DNA of 48,191 nt from Acidobacteriota bacterium (GTDB taxonomy: Bacteria > Acidobacteriota > Terriglobia > UBA7540), in assembly GCA_003165315.1 (NCBI GenBank), contig PLSX01000276.1:26106-74296 (forward strand), written 5' to 3'. The notes below the pieces were generated by a model. The model did no database searches, was not told where the DNA came from, and was given only the letters and a program-made list of their open reading frames with translations. Within the stretch, counting starts at the first letter, position 1, and each line of letters opens with the position of its first letter. The translations under genes and the position numbers were made by a program. Positions 40,871-48,191 of this stretch are shown piece by piece.

Positions 40871-43800
40871 GTGCGCACCGAAGCCACAGCCGAACAGGGT
40901 CCTCTCTGTCCTGCGTTATCAATCGCACAGACTCGATAGTAATAGGTGCTTGACGGTTGCACCGTTTCGTCCTGGTACATCATATGGTCGTATTCGGTCA
41001 TGCGGTGGTCGATGGGGACGTGGCCGTACTCTTTGGACCCCTTTACGGTGCCATTGGCGTCAGCAACCCCAATGCGCGTGGACGGGTTGACCTGAAAATC
41101 CGCCACGTTTGACCTGTGGATTTCATAGAGGTGCACATCGGATTCCGGATCAGTACGGAACAGCAAATTGACGTAGTTCTGTGGCGTCAGATCACTCACA
41201 CGGATAGCGCGTAGCGCCTGCACCTGGAGCGGAACAGCGTTCTTTTCGCTGGTGCGGAGCGTCTTCACTGCAACGGGTGGAGACAACGGACCCCGGTTGT
41301 TCCAGCGGTCCACTGGACCGATGCGGTAGTAGTAAGTGGTGTCCGGCTCAACCTTGTGGTTGATCCATCCTCCATAGTTGAGCTGCGGCCGATCGATGTA
41401 GGAATTGTTTGAGGGAGTCCCGACGAGGTTGAGAAGCGACGGCGTGAATTCCTCACGGGAGCCGCGATAGACGTTGAAGTGGCTGATACGATTGGCATCA
41501 TCAGGGCGAACATGCCAGGATACCTGCGCTTCCATGTCAGAGATGGGCTGGGCTGCCAAGCCATCGACGGTCGATAACGGACTTTCCGATTTTTCCATGA
41601 CGCGGATTGTTTTGACTCCGAACGGCCGCATGGTGAACGAAACTTGATTGCCATTGACGATCTTCAGAGATGAAGGCTGATCCACTTCCACCAGATTCGT
41701 TTCTGTGGCGGAAGTGATCCGGTCGAGGAATGGCAAGGTGACGGTGGCGGTCGTGGCCGTCCCTTCAGTTTCGTTGAAGCGCAGAACTATTCCTGCCCCG
41801 TTGGCTTCGGCAGGCTTGATGGTGCTGCACACGATATTGGGCTTGTCGATCGAGAGGAAGCTGTTCGTGACGGGCAGTGTTCCAGAGTGGCTGCCTTCCA
41901 CGATTCGCGGCAGAAGGGGATTGAGCACCTGCCAGCCGAATTGGTCTGCGTTTCCTTTCTGCCAATTCCCGCTGTGGCTGCGCATCGACCAGGCAAAGCT
42001 GATGGGGCCGCGCTGGTCCAGCCGGATATTCACGCTGAACATGTTGTCGAGCAGGTATAGATAGAGGCGGCTGTTGGCGGGATACTCCATCTTCATTTCG
42101 AAGAGGTCTTCTTTTCCGGTAAGCAGCGGATTGGAGCGCGGATGCCCGTACTCCATCATGGCCACGTCCGGACTGGAGACGGTTACACCGTAGCGGCTAT
42201 TGGAAATGTCCGTGAAGTGTCGCACGGAGTAAAACGCGGTTGCCGAGCCGGTAAACTGCTGGCGGATGGGCTCCACCACCGCGCCCGGGAGTTCATGTTT
42301 GATTTCGAAATCCGGAATCGCGAGAGGCATGGCCACGTAAATGGATTCTTTGTTCTTGAATCCCCGGCTAAAGAAGTCGCTTCCGGTAACTCCTGAGGGC
42401 GACTTGACGAGATCAAGGTTGAAGTCGATGCGCTTCAGATCGTTGTAAAGAGTTACGGTCTGCTGCAGGCTCTCAACTCCCGTGGCCGAGGCCTTGACAG
42501 TCATGATTGAGGCCACGGGCCCGCGCGCAGCCTTAAGGCTGGCAGATGAAACGCGGTACCAAGTGGACGGTTTTTCCGGCTGGGGCGATTCGTAGCGTTC
42601 GTAGAGGTATTCATTGAAACGTTGTGGAGCGGAAGAATCTACCAGTTCCTGGTTCAGTTCTTTGTCGCGAATACTGGTGATTGCGCCGGTCGAGCGATCG
42701 AACTGAATGCGATAGAACTGATTTTCCAGGAAATCTCCACTGTCGGAAACCGTGGAAACAGGAGGGGCGCTGTGCTGAATCGAGAACGTTTTGTATCCGG
42801 TAGCAGGCACATCCTCAGCCACAAAGACGATCTCACCATCCGGTAGACCCTGGTGAGCCACAACCTTGCCGGTGGATGCTTCGACCAACTGGAAATCGTC
42901 GCCCAGTCCGGCAGCGGGAAGTTGGACCACATCGGTTCGCATCCACGCCAGCGGATTGAAAACCACCACGTTCTTCGCCGAACTGGTTTTGATCATCCCG
43001 GTCAGCTTGGGGAGAGAGACGTCAAGGGCGTGTTGGGAGAAGTCCCTTGATTCCGTCACCATTTCCCGGTCCTCGGCGATTTCCGTTTCATAGTGCTGAG
43101 CCCTTTCGCGGTCGTTGCTGAGGAAATCGATGGCGTCGGTGTGCTCGTGCCAATTCAGCATGCGGTGATAGGCCTGATAGATGTCGGTCCAGGGATAACC
43201 CGCGCCGCCCAGCACGGTGGCAATGGTTGAAAACTTTTCCGCCGTGGGAATCAGTTCATCCTGCCGCCGGGCGATGCCAAGCGCCCAGGCATCGGTGGCG
43301 TCCTCGTCCACCCACTGGTTGTTGCCGTCGCCGGAGAAGCTCTTGATCTGCCCCGGCTTGGACTGTGAGGCAAGATCGTTAAAGAACATGTCCATGGTGG
43401 CGCAGATGAGGCGGGGATAGCTGTACTTGGCATTCCAATCGTGGATTTTGACGGCGTTGTCGATGGTTACCAGCCGAAAATCAGTTCCGTCCTGAAGCAG
43501 CAGCGCGTCGTACGGCCAGGCAGTTGCCACGCCCAACGTCTGAATGGCTTGGGTGATGCGATCTTCGCTCGCGTCCCCGAGCCCGTCGCCGGCATAGCCG
43601 CCATAGGGAGTGGAGCGCACCAGCACTTTGTGAGCGTCGTCCCCATCGGGCGCCTGCCAGTAGAACACCGGCTCGTTCTGGGCGGGGCGCAGACTGTATC
43701 CGCAGCCATTGTGCCCATGGAACAGATAGGGCAGGCCAGCCTCCTTGATGTAGGTGGCCAGCGGCCAGGTGAGGCCAATCACGTCGTCGTTCTGGGCCGT

Positions 43801-44595
43801 CTTGCCGGGCGGAACGCCCAGAAGATCCGGGGTGTGCCGCAGGCTCAAATAGAAAAGCCTGGCGAGCAGTTCCTGGCTCATCTGCTCCGTGCTGACGGTG
43901 CTGTGGAAACCGCCAATCTGAATGCGGCCTTCGCGAATTCGCCCCGCTAACTCGTTAGCGTCAGCCTCGCTGTGGCTGCTCAGATAGCTGGTGATGGGCT
44001 CGGCGGTCTCGATCATAAAGCGGAACTTGCTGTCCTCATCCCAGGCGTCAGTCTGCCGGCAATACTCCAGCGGGCGCTCGATGTTGGCGTGGCGGATTTC
44101 CGTCCTGATCCGGTGCGGGTAGTTTCCGTAACCCAGGTCGTGATGAGAGTACGACACCGAATAGAGCTTCCACTTTTTCTGCGGCTGCCAGTCCCACTGC
44201 CGGCTATCGATCACCGCGGAGGACGCCTTGTCGCGAAGGGTGACGGTCACTTTGCAGGGCATGGCGATATCGAGGATGGAAATGGGAATCGCCGACTTTC
44301 CCGAGTCGAGGGTGCCTAGGTCCTCCTGGTAGGGGGCATTGTTGCCAACCGTAATGGCCGCCTCGGCGTCCACGGGATAGGCCGGGTTGTCGATGTGCAG
44401 AATGGCGCGCTGCTTCAAGGGTTGGCTTGCCGGCTGGCGGGGGAAGAGGACTGTCGGCTCAAGCTTTTCGATGGTCACCTTCCATGCCAGATGAGTTTGG
44501 GCCCCCCCAAACGTCTTATCCGTCCGCCCCGCCAGCAGCGGGAAAACTAAGATAACAATTCCAATGATTGCTAATTCATGAATGCTTTTTTTCAT
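40864..44595 (-). CDS. Secreted GH38 alpha-mannosidase-like protein with fibronectin type III-like C-terminus
   Basis: A 1243-residue protein. Residues 1-22 (MKKSIHELAIIGIVILVFPL) form a signal peptide. A beta domain (about 35-140) precedes the GH38 catalytic barrel (about 143-430), with the zinc ligands in YSHHDLGYG (His151, Asp153). The motif AQNDDVIGLTWPLATYIKEA carries the likely nucleophile Asp270 or Asp271. The middle domain contains YHRMLNWHEHTDAI. A long beta region spans about 540-1010. Two fibronectin III-like modules follow (about 1020-1120 and 1130-1240), each ending in a YYYR-(I/V) pattern. It would cleave alpha-mannosides outside the cytoplasm. The start at 44595 is supported by the signal peptide. 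The substrate is unknown and the C-terminal modules may bind carbohydrate. Confidence 0.88.
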   Translation of the reverse strand: MKKSIHELAIIGIVILVFPLLAGRTDKTFGGAQTHLAWKVTIEKLEPTVLFPRQPASQPLKQRAILHIDNPAYPVDAEAAITVGNNAPYQEDLGTLDSGKSAIPISILDIAMPCKVTVTLRDKASSAVIDSRQWDWQPQKKWKLYSVSYSHHDLGYGNYPHRIRTEIRHANIERPLEYCRQTDAWDEDSKFRFMIETAEPITSYLSSHSEADANELAGRIREGRIQIGGFHSTVSTEQMSQELLARLFYLSLRHTPDLLGVPPGKTAQNDDVIGLTWPLATYIKEAGLPYLFHGHNGCGYSLRPAQNEPVFYWQAPDGDDAHKVLVRSTPYGGYAGDGLGDASEDRITQAIQTLGVATAWPYDALLLQDGTDFRLVTIDNAVKIHDWNAKYSYPRLICATMDMFFNDLASQSKPGQIKSFSGDGNNQWVDEDATDAWALGIARRQDELIPTAEKFSTIATVLGGAGYPWTDIYQAYHRMLNWHEHTDAIDFLSNDRERAQHYETEIAEDREMVTESRDFSQHALDVSLPKLTGMIKTSSAKNVVVFNPLAWMRTDVVQLPAAGLGDDFQLVEASTGKVVAHQGLPDGEIVFVAEDVPATGYKTFSIQHSAPPVSTVSDSGDFLENQFYRIQFDRSTGAITSIRDKELNQELVDSSAPQRFNEYLYERYESPQPEKPSTWYRVSSASLKAARGPVASIMTVKASATGVESLQQTVTLYNDLKRIDFNLDLVKSPSGVTGSDFFSRGFKNKESIYVAMPLAIPDFEIKHELPGAVVEPIRQQFTGSATAFYSVRHFTDISNSRYGVTVSSPDVAMMEYGHPRSNPLLTGKEDLFEMKMEYPANSRLYLYLLDNMFSVNIRLDQRGPISFAWSMRSHSGNWQKGNADQFGWQVLNPLLPRIVEGSHSGTLPVTNSFLSIDKPNIVCSTIKPAEANGAGIVLRFNETEGTATTATVTLPFLDRITSATETNLVEVDQPSSLKIVNGNQVSFTMRPFGVKTIRVMEKSESPLSTVDGLAAQPISDMEAQVSWHVRPDDANRISHFNVYRGSREEFTPSLLNLVGTPSNNSYIDRPQLNYGGWINHKVEPDTTYYYRIGPVDRWNNRGPLSPPVAVKTLRTSEKNAVPLQVQALRAIRVSDLTPQNYVNLLFRTDPESDVHLYEIHRSNVADFQVNPSTRIGVADANGTVKGSKEYGHVPIDHRMTEYDHMMYQDETVQPSSTYYYRVCAIDNAGQRGPCSAVASVRTK

Positions 44596-44950
44596 ATTTT
44601 TCCCGCCCTGCATTCCAGGATTTTCCAGAATCGAGGCCCCCAATCCGATTCGCATTCGGCAGGGAGTCTACGCCCATTTTCGGCGGAAATCCAACATATT
44701 GCGGGACTTACGGACAGATTGTCCAAGGGCGTGCCACCAAGCATTTCTTCTTGAACAAGAAATTGTTCGATCCTGCACGTCTGAAATGATGTGTTGCTGC
44801 GACGTGATTGGATTAAGAGCGAGTCGGGGGTAGATTACCGGCCGGGCAAACACTGAATATGGAAGTTTCGGGTAAGATGGAGTTTCGGGCGGCTTGCCCC
44901 TAATCAACGACAACTACATCCGATCGAATCGCGCCTTGAAGGAGGCCAAT
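44596..44950. other. Divergent intergenic region
   Basis: About 355 bases between the GH38 start and the next gene, without a gene of its own. It holds the second copy (44781-44804) of a 24-base sequence also present at 26951-26974. A TTTCTTCTTGAACAAGAAA inverted stretch near 44746-44764 (TTCTTG/CAAGAA) could be an operator-like palindrome. Confidence 0.4.
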
Positions 44951-45256
44951 ATGCGAATGCTTCTCCGTGTCGAGATTCCCCACGAGCCTTTTAATTCTTT
45001 CCTAAAAGACGGCAGTGCAGGGGCAAAAATGATGGGCATCCTCAACGAATTGAAGCCTGAGGCAGCTTACTTTACGGATATCAATGGCCACCGGTGCGGG
45101 CTGTTGTTTCTCCAGGTGGAAAACAACTCACAAATACCGGCAATTTCCGAGCCCTGGTTCCTCACTTTCAACGCCGATGTCTATCTTCATCCCGTCATGG
45201 TCCCTGAGGATTTGGCCAAGTCTGACCTGGCTGCTCTCGGCAAGAAATGGGCGTAA
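44951..45256 (+). CDS. Small conserved protein often labelled 'panthothenate synthetase'
   Basis: A 101-residue soluble protein. The start at 44951 has GGAGG 5 bases upstream; an upstream frame to 44894 is rejected. MLLRVEIPHEPFNSFLKDGS, LNELKPEAAYFTDINGHR, QIPAISEPWFLTFNADV and ALGKKWA form the standard pattern of a small family annotated by mistake as pantothenate synthetase in some genomes. It has no similarity in size or motifs to PanC. It looks like a ferredoxin-fold dimeric protein of the DUF3303 kind, judged by pattern only. Function unknown. Confidence 0.8.
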   Translation: MRMLLRVEIPHEPFNSFLKDGSAGAKMMGILNELKPEAAYFTDINGHRCGLLFLQVENNSQIPAISEPWFLTFNADVYLHPVMVPEDLAKSDLAALGKKWA

Positions 45257-45340
45257 TTGATGGGTAATTGGCTGCCTGGCGCGGCGAGCGCAGCCCTGCG
45301 TCCCGCGACTCTCTCCGCGTGCGCGGTTACTTTCCAAGCC

Positions 45341-45447
45341 GTGTAGCGCACCCGCAGTTCGCGTTAGTCTGCGGCTTTTCCTTCCGTGGCGCAAATAACC
45401 CGGTGAATCTGATCAAATTCCACCCCCCTGAGTTGTGCAGGAATGCG
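45341..45447. repeat. Direct repeat (family F, copy 1)
   Basis: Shares GTGTAGCGC, CGCGTTAGTCTGCGG-like and AAATAACCCGGTGAA blocks and GTGCAGGAATGCG with 47011-47123, in the same orientation. It lies downstream of the ankyrin gene. No ORF in it is credible: the minus frame reads an RRLTRTA-like peptide typical of repeat-derived false ORFs. Confidence 0.75.
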
Positions 45448-45529
45448 GGCCACCTGCCCCTCGCTTCGTGCTGGAGAGGTACCCGGGAATACCCAAGGGT
45501 AGCCCACTTGCGGCCAGATTGGGAAGTTG

Positions 45530-46690
45530 TCAATCCTTCCCGTGCTTGCGCTCAGGTTTGGGGTCGAAGCGCGGAATCGTGATCGTCTGTTCGCAAATCA
45601 AGGTGAAGCCATTCAAGAGTGCCTTGGCGAGGAATCCACGTTTCTCGCCCACCATGCCAGGGTCGCTCCTCCACAACAAGTTCCCTGTGCGACAGTCCGT
45701 CAGCCAGTACTCCAAACTGGCTTCGCCGTGCGTTCCAAGAACGTCGGCGTCCAAGCGAAAGCCGTGTCCGTAGTCTTTCACCACCGCCTCGATCACGGCA
45801 TCGACACCCAGAGCTGCGCACGCGCGTTTTCGATCCGGATGCTCAAGCTCGCTGCTCTGAAAGCCGGCGGCCGTGAGTTTGTCACGCGTTTCGCGGAGGG
45901 TCAGAATCGGGTAATGTGGCGCTATGACTTTAGCCACTCGCGGGATGGAATGGGACAAAGCCTGCTCGATGCCCTCGGCGAATTTCTCCTCCACCTTGGA
46001 CTTCTCGTCCTTATCGGTGCGGATGTCCTCCACGCGCAGGACCGCAATTTTCGACGGCTTGTGCTGCTCAAAATCCGGGATCTGATAGTACCTCGACTTC
46101 CAGGGATCCGCTCCGGCCTTTACCAGGGCCGAAACCACTTCGGGACACTGAAGAGAGAAGTGATCGTCCCTGTTTACCGCCGCGAATGTCAACGCAGTAT
46201 TACCCGCGAGGTCGCGCGCATCGACGTCGCCCCCCTGTTGCAGTGCGGCCGCAACTCCGCTGCTGTCGCACGAGAGCGCCGCGGTCATCAGCGGCGTGAG
46301 ATCTGCCTTGCCCGCCTTTCCCTCAAATAGCCGCAAAATATCCGCCATGGGGAAGTTGCCATTCCAGAGAGCGCTCCCCAAAACCGTGTATCCACCTCTG
46401 TCTACCGCGTCAATATCGGCCCCCTGAGTCAGCAGAAATTTCGCAATGGCCATTTGGCGACTGGTGACTGCCGCGTCCAATGGCGTGGAGTTGAGAATAC
46501 CGCCACCTTTTTTCGAAATCAGCTCCGGATCCGCCTTCAGCAGGGCTTTGACCTTCTCCAGGTCTCCCTTTTCGATCGCTTTATTGATCTCGCTGCAGAA
46601 GGCGGGAATGCCGCAGACCAGCGCAGCGAGGATGATGGCCGCCAGGCGGCTGGAAACTTTGCGGAATGTCAATGCTCGATGCCTTCTCAT
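45530..46690 (-). CDS. Secreted ankyrin-repeat protein with a C-terminal lipoprotein-like domain
   Basis: A 386-residue protein. The start at 46690 precedes a signal-type segment (SRLAAIILAALVCGIPAFCS). Ankyrin repeats span about 35-215: INKAIEKGDLEKVKALLKAD, STPLDAAVTSRQMAIAKFLL, LTPLMTAALSCDSSGVAAAL and NTALTFAAVNRDDH. The C-terminal domain (about 215-370) starts KIAVLRVEDIRTDKDEK and includes ACAALGVDAVIEAVVKDYG, resembling the periplasmic GNA1162/CsgG-type alpha/beta fold that assembles with envelope proteins. This pairing suggests envelope protein-protein interaction. It is flanked by direct repeats. Confidence 0.82.
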   Translation of the reverse strand: MRRHRALTFRKVSSRLAAIILAALVCGIPAFCSEINKAIEKGDLEKVKALLKADPELISKKGGGILNSTPLDAAVTSRQMAIAKFLLTQGADIDAVDRGGYTVLGSALWNGNFPMADILRLFEGKAGKADLTPLMTAALSCDSSGVAAALQQGGDVDARDLAGNTALTFAAVNRDDHFSLQCPEVVSALVKAGADPWKSRYYQIPDFEQHKPSKIAVLRVEDIRTDKDEKSKVEEKFAEGIEQALSHSIPRVAKVIAPHYPILTLRETRDKLTAAGFQSSELEHPDRKRACAALGVDAVIEAVVKDYGHGFRLDADVLGTHGEASLEYWLTDCRTGNLLWRSDPGMVGEKRGFLAKALLNGFTLICEQTITIPRFDPKPERKHGKD

Positions 46691-47010
46691 GGGTCTGATC
46701 CTTTCGCCGCGCCGCATCCTGAGTTCCGTGCGCCACATCACGATTTGTCATTTGGAATTTAGGGAGAGCAATCCCGGCCTGGGATGCATAGCTCTGCCAA
46801 CCGCTCGGCCCCGAATACGCGCGCCGAAAGTACTACCGAAAAAATCAAATGTCAAATTGAATTATTGTCAAATCAGATGCATGTCTTAGCTGAGAACGGA
46901 GCAATTTAGAAGGAAATATGGCCAGTGGCACAGGCACTCTTCCCTGTGTGTATGCTGCTCGTGCCCGGCCAGGGGCCGTGCTGCTTTTCACAGCCAGGAG
47001 CAGTGTAGCA
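46691..47010. other. Intergenic region upstream of the ankyrin gene
   Basis: About 320 bases without a gene. It must contain the ankyrin gene promoter, but I see no good -35/-10 pair. An AT-richer part at 46840-46880 (TCAAATTGAATTATTGTCAA) is the only compositional change. Confidence 0.35.
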
Positions 47011-47123
47011 GTGTAGCGCTGACTCACGCGCAGTACGCGTTAGTCTGCGGTTTTTCCTTCCGCGGCGTAAATAACCCGGTGAACCTGATCCCATCCCGGA
47101 CCCCGGAGTAGTGCAGGAATGCG
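47011..47123. repeat. Direct repeat (family F, copy 2)
   Basis: Same orientation and landmarks as 45341-45447: GTGTAGCGCTGA, GCGTTAGTCTGCGG, TTCCTTCCGCGGCG, AATAACCCGGTGAA and GTGCAGGAATGCG. I estimate 75-80 percent identity by eye. Confidence 0.75.
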
Positions 47124-47489
47124 CACAACTCCGGGCTCAAATGGCCAAGCGCGACCAAGGCACCGCTCCGGGCCGGGTTGAAGGGAAATTTCGGACACTT
47201 TGGCTGGCAACCGAGAATTGGTCTAGACGATTCTCGTGGAGTTTAATGGGTCAAGTTTGGCTCCGGAAATGATGGGGTGGACAGTTTCGCGGGTGCGGAG
47301 GCGAAAAATCGGGCAATCCTCCCTGACTGAAATCTGTCGGGGGGCGCTCCGGAAGGGACGGTACGGACATTTTGATTTGCCAACCCCGGGAAAAGCAAAG
47401 TGCCGCAGAAGAGTTCGTCCCGGAGCCGAATACCTTAAATAATCCTGTGCAACTTTCAGTCTGTCCCGGACTCCCCTGGCTGTGCCTCG
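47124..47489. other. Intergenic region without recognisable features
   Basis: About 365 bases upstream of the repeat copy and downstream of the toxin remnant. An ORF at 47236-47442 (plus strand) is Arg/Lys-rich with no family signal and no ribosome-binding site, so I do not call it. Confidence 0.35.
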
Positions 47490-47750
47490 CTAGCCCTGTT
47501 GTTTGATCAGTCGCCGATATTCGTCATGAGGACCGATCCAGACCCAAATAAAATCCACGCCATCCTCCACGGCGACGGCACGGTAATTGATCCTGACCCT
47601 CGCTGACCACAGATTGCCGACTCTCTTGAAATGCAGGGAAGGGTGCGCGGGATTGCTTTTGAGCAGTTCGAAGTTTTCGCGGGCCACTCGCGGGATGGGT
47701 TCAGGCAGGCCCGCATAGGAGGTCTAGAAACGAGCCGTAGTGCGATGCAT
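47490..47750 (-). pseudogene. RelE/ParE-superfamily toxin gene interrupted by an amber codon
   Basis: The full frame starts ATG at 47750, directly after the antitoxin stop (47753-47751), and reads MHRTTARF, TAG (47726-47724), then TSYAGLPEPIPRVARENFEL and on to WVWIGPHDEYRRLIKQ. The family usually has Trp at the stop position (FW), so a single TGG-to-TAG change explains it. The C-terminal WIGPHDEY core is intact. A GTG at 47687 could give a 65-residue product lacking the first helix. As it stands the toxin is probably inactive. Confidence 0.7.
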
Positions 47751-47951
47751 TTACATTTCCTTCAGTATTCCTTTGGCCTTCTCCTCATGAGCCTCGCGCA
47801 CCAGAAAATCGAGCCTTCCCGCCTGAGAGTCGGCTTCGATTTCCCTGTCCCAGCTCTCCCATTCCCTTTCTGACAACCAATGGAAAAGCCCGGCGAATTC
47901 CTCACTGGGAAGTCTCTCGATATCTGCCTTGAGTTCATCAATCTTGGACAT
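47751..47951 (-). CDS. Antitoxin of a type II toxin-antitoxin pair
   Basis: A 66-residue protein. The start at 47951 is preceded by AAGGGAA. The sequence MSKIDELKADIERLPSEEFA, then LFHWLSEREWESWDREIEAD and LDFLVREAHEEKAKGIL is a common addiction-module antitoxin type that precedes RelE/ParE-like toxins. It is acidic and helical throughout, as expected for a toxin-wrapping antitoxin, and there is no clear DNA-binding domain. It is immediately upstream of the toxin frame with one-base-level spacing (stop then start), so the two were one transcript. An intact antitoxin beside a broken toxin fits a decaying module. Confidence 0.8.
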   Translation of the reverse strand: MSKIDELKADIERLPSEEFAGLFHWLSEREWESWDREIEADSQAGRLDFLVREAHEEKAKGILKEM

Positions 47952-48090
47952 CGCGGTTCCCTTCCATCGCCCCATGCCGGGGCTGAATCAACGGCTGGCA
48001 CACCCGCGCTGGGTGGCATGTTTCGACCACCACAGGGTGGATACCTTTGTGTTAAAACGCCACTTTTGAATTTCCCGGAATTACACCTTC

Positions 48091-48147
48091 GAGGCGGACC
48101 GCAGAGTAATTTTTCTCGAAGAGAAATGACTCTGCACTACGCCGCTC
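48091..48147. repeat. Palindromic element (family E, copy 3)
   Basis: GAGGCGGACCGCAGAGTAAT, then TTTTCTCGAAGAGAAATG and ACTCTGCACTACGCCGCTC; same layout as the copy at 27238-27294. It lies about 140 bases upstream of the antitoxin start, near the window end. Confidence 0.8.
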
Positions 48148-48191
48148 ACGGCGTGATCGCGGGGAGCTTGTAGCGCGTCTATAACGGCATC

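Noticed and set aside
45527-46330. 267-codon plus-strand ORF opposite the ankyrin gene
   Set aside because: The minus strand has ankyrin repeats and a signal peptide, while this frame has no family pattern.
47236-47442. 68-codon plus-strand ORF near the toxin-antitoxin pair
   Set aside because: Basic, low-complexity peptide without a ribosome-binding site or family pattern.

Overview
The window looks like a chromosomal segment of a soil-type Acidobacteriota, probably from a metagenome or draft genome. This is inferred from the gene families: a VWFA-domain protein of the acidobacterial TIGR03436 type, a DUF7009 protein, a small protein usually mislabelled 'panthothenate synthetase', a secreted M2 (ACE-like) peptidase and a GHMP sugar kinase. 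GC is moderately high. Genes are mostly single units or short runs, separated by intergenic DNA rich in small palindromic and tandem repeats. I see no tRNA, rRNA, CRISPR array, transposase or phage module.

Region 1 (1-7.4 kb) holds an alpha/beta hydrolase with a probable 3' frameshift, a STAS-like protein, a 912-residue PAS-PAS-PAS-GAF-sigma54 activator, a receiver-like protein without its phosphorylation residues, a DUF7009 protein and an msrB relic. Region 2 (7.4-15.4 kb) holds an FmdB zinc ribbon, galU, tsaD, a translationally coupled hyuA/hyuB pair (hydantoinase/oxoprolinase type) and a Tat-exported N4-glycosylasparaginase-like Ntn hydrolase. The last three could work in amide or cyclic-amide salvage. 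Region 3 (15.5-26.7 kb, all minus strand) holds a giant duplicated CPBP membrane protease, a GNAT, a class V aminotransferase, a sigma-like/zinc-finger protein, two small secreted proteins, an unrecognised 736-residue protein and an AsmA-like protein.

Region 4 (27.2-36.2 kb) holds a PDZ-thioredoxin protein bracketed by palindromic elements, a repeat-rich gene desert (28.2-29.9 kb), a heptose-kinase-like GHMP kinase, the VWFA protein, a GNAT, a secreted SGNH hydrolase and the M2 peptidase. Region 5 (36.3-48.2 kb) holds an AAA ATPase, a PilZ protein, a DinB-like protein, a PhyH dioxygenase, a GT-C-like membrane protein, a gene remnant, a GH38 alpha-mannosidase with fibronectin-like repeats, a small conserved protein, an ankyrin protein and a toxin-antitoxin pair whose toxin carries an amber codon.

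The most unusual signal is the repeat landscape. There is a ~520-bp inverted repeat about 28.5 kb apart (1-535 and 29010-29522). There are at least five families of short palindromic or MITE-like elements, and about ten tracts of imperfect 7-base tandem repeats with different unit sequences. These repeats reach into genes: one heptad tract plus a 52-bp palindrome is inserted in frame inside hyuB, another heptad tract supplies the hyuB stop codon, one sits where the tsaD ribosome-binding site should be, and a MITE end supplies the asmA-like stop codon. I did not find a convincing new defence or biosynthetic system. The best candidates for new biology are this repeat system, the duplicated CPBP protease, the sigma-like/zinc-finger fusion with its secreted neighbours, and the 736-residue orphan.
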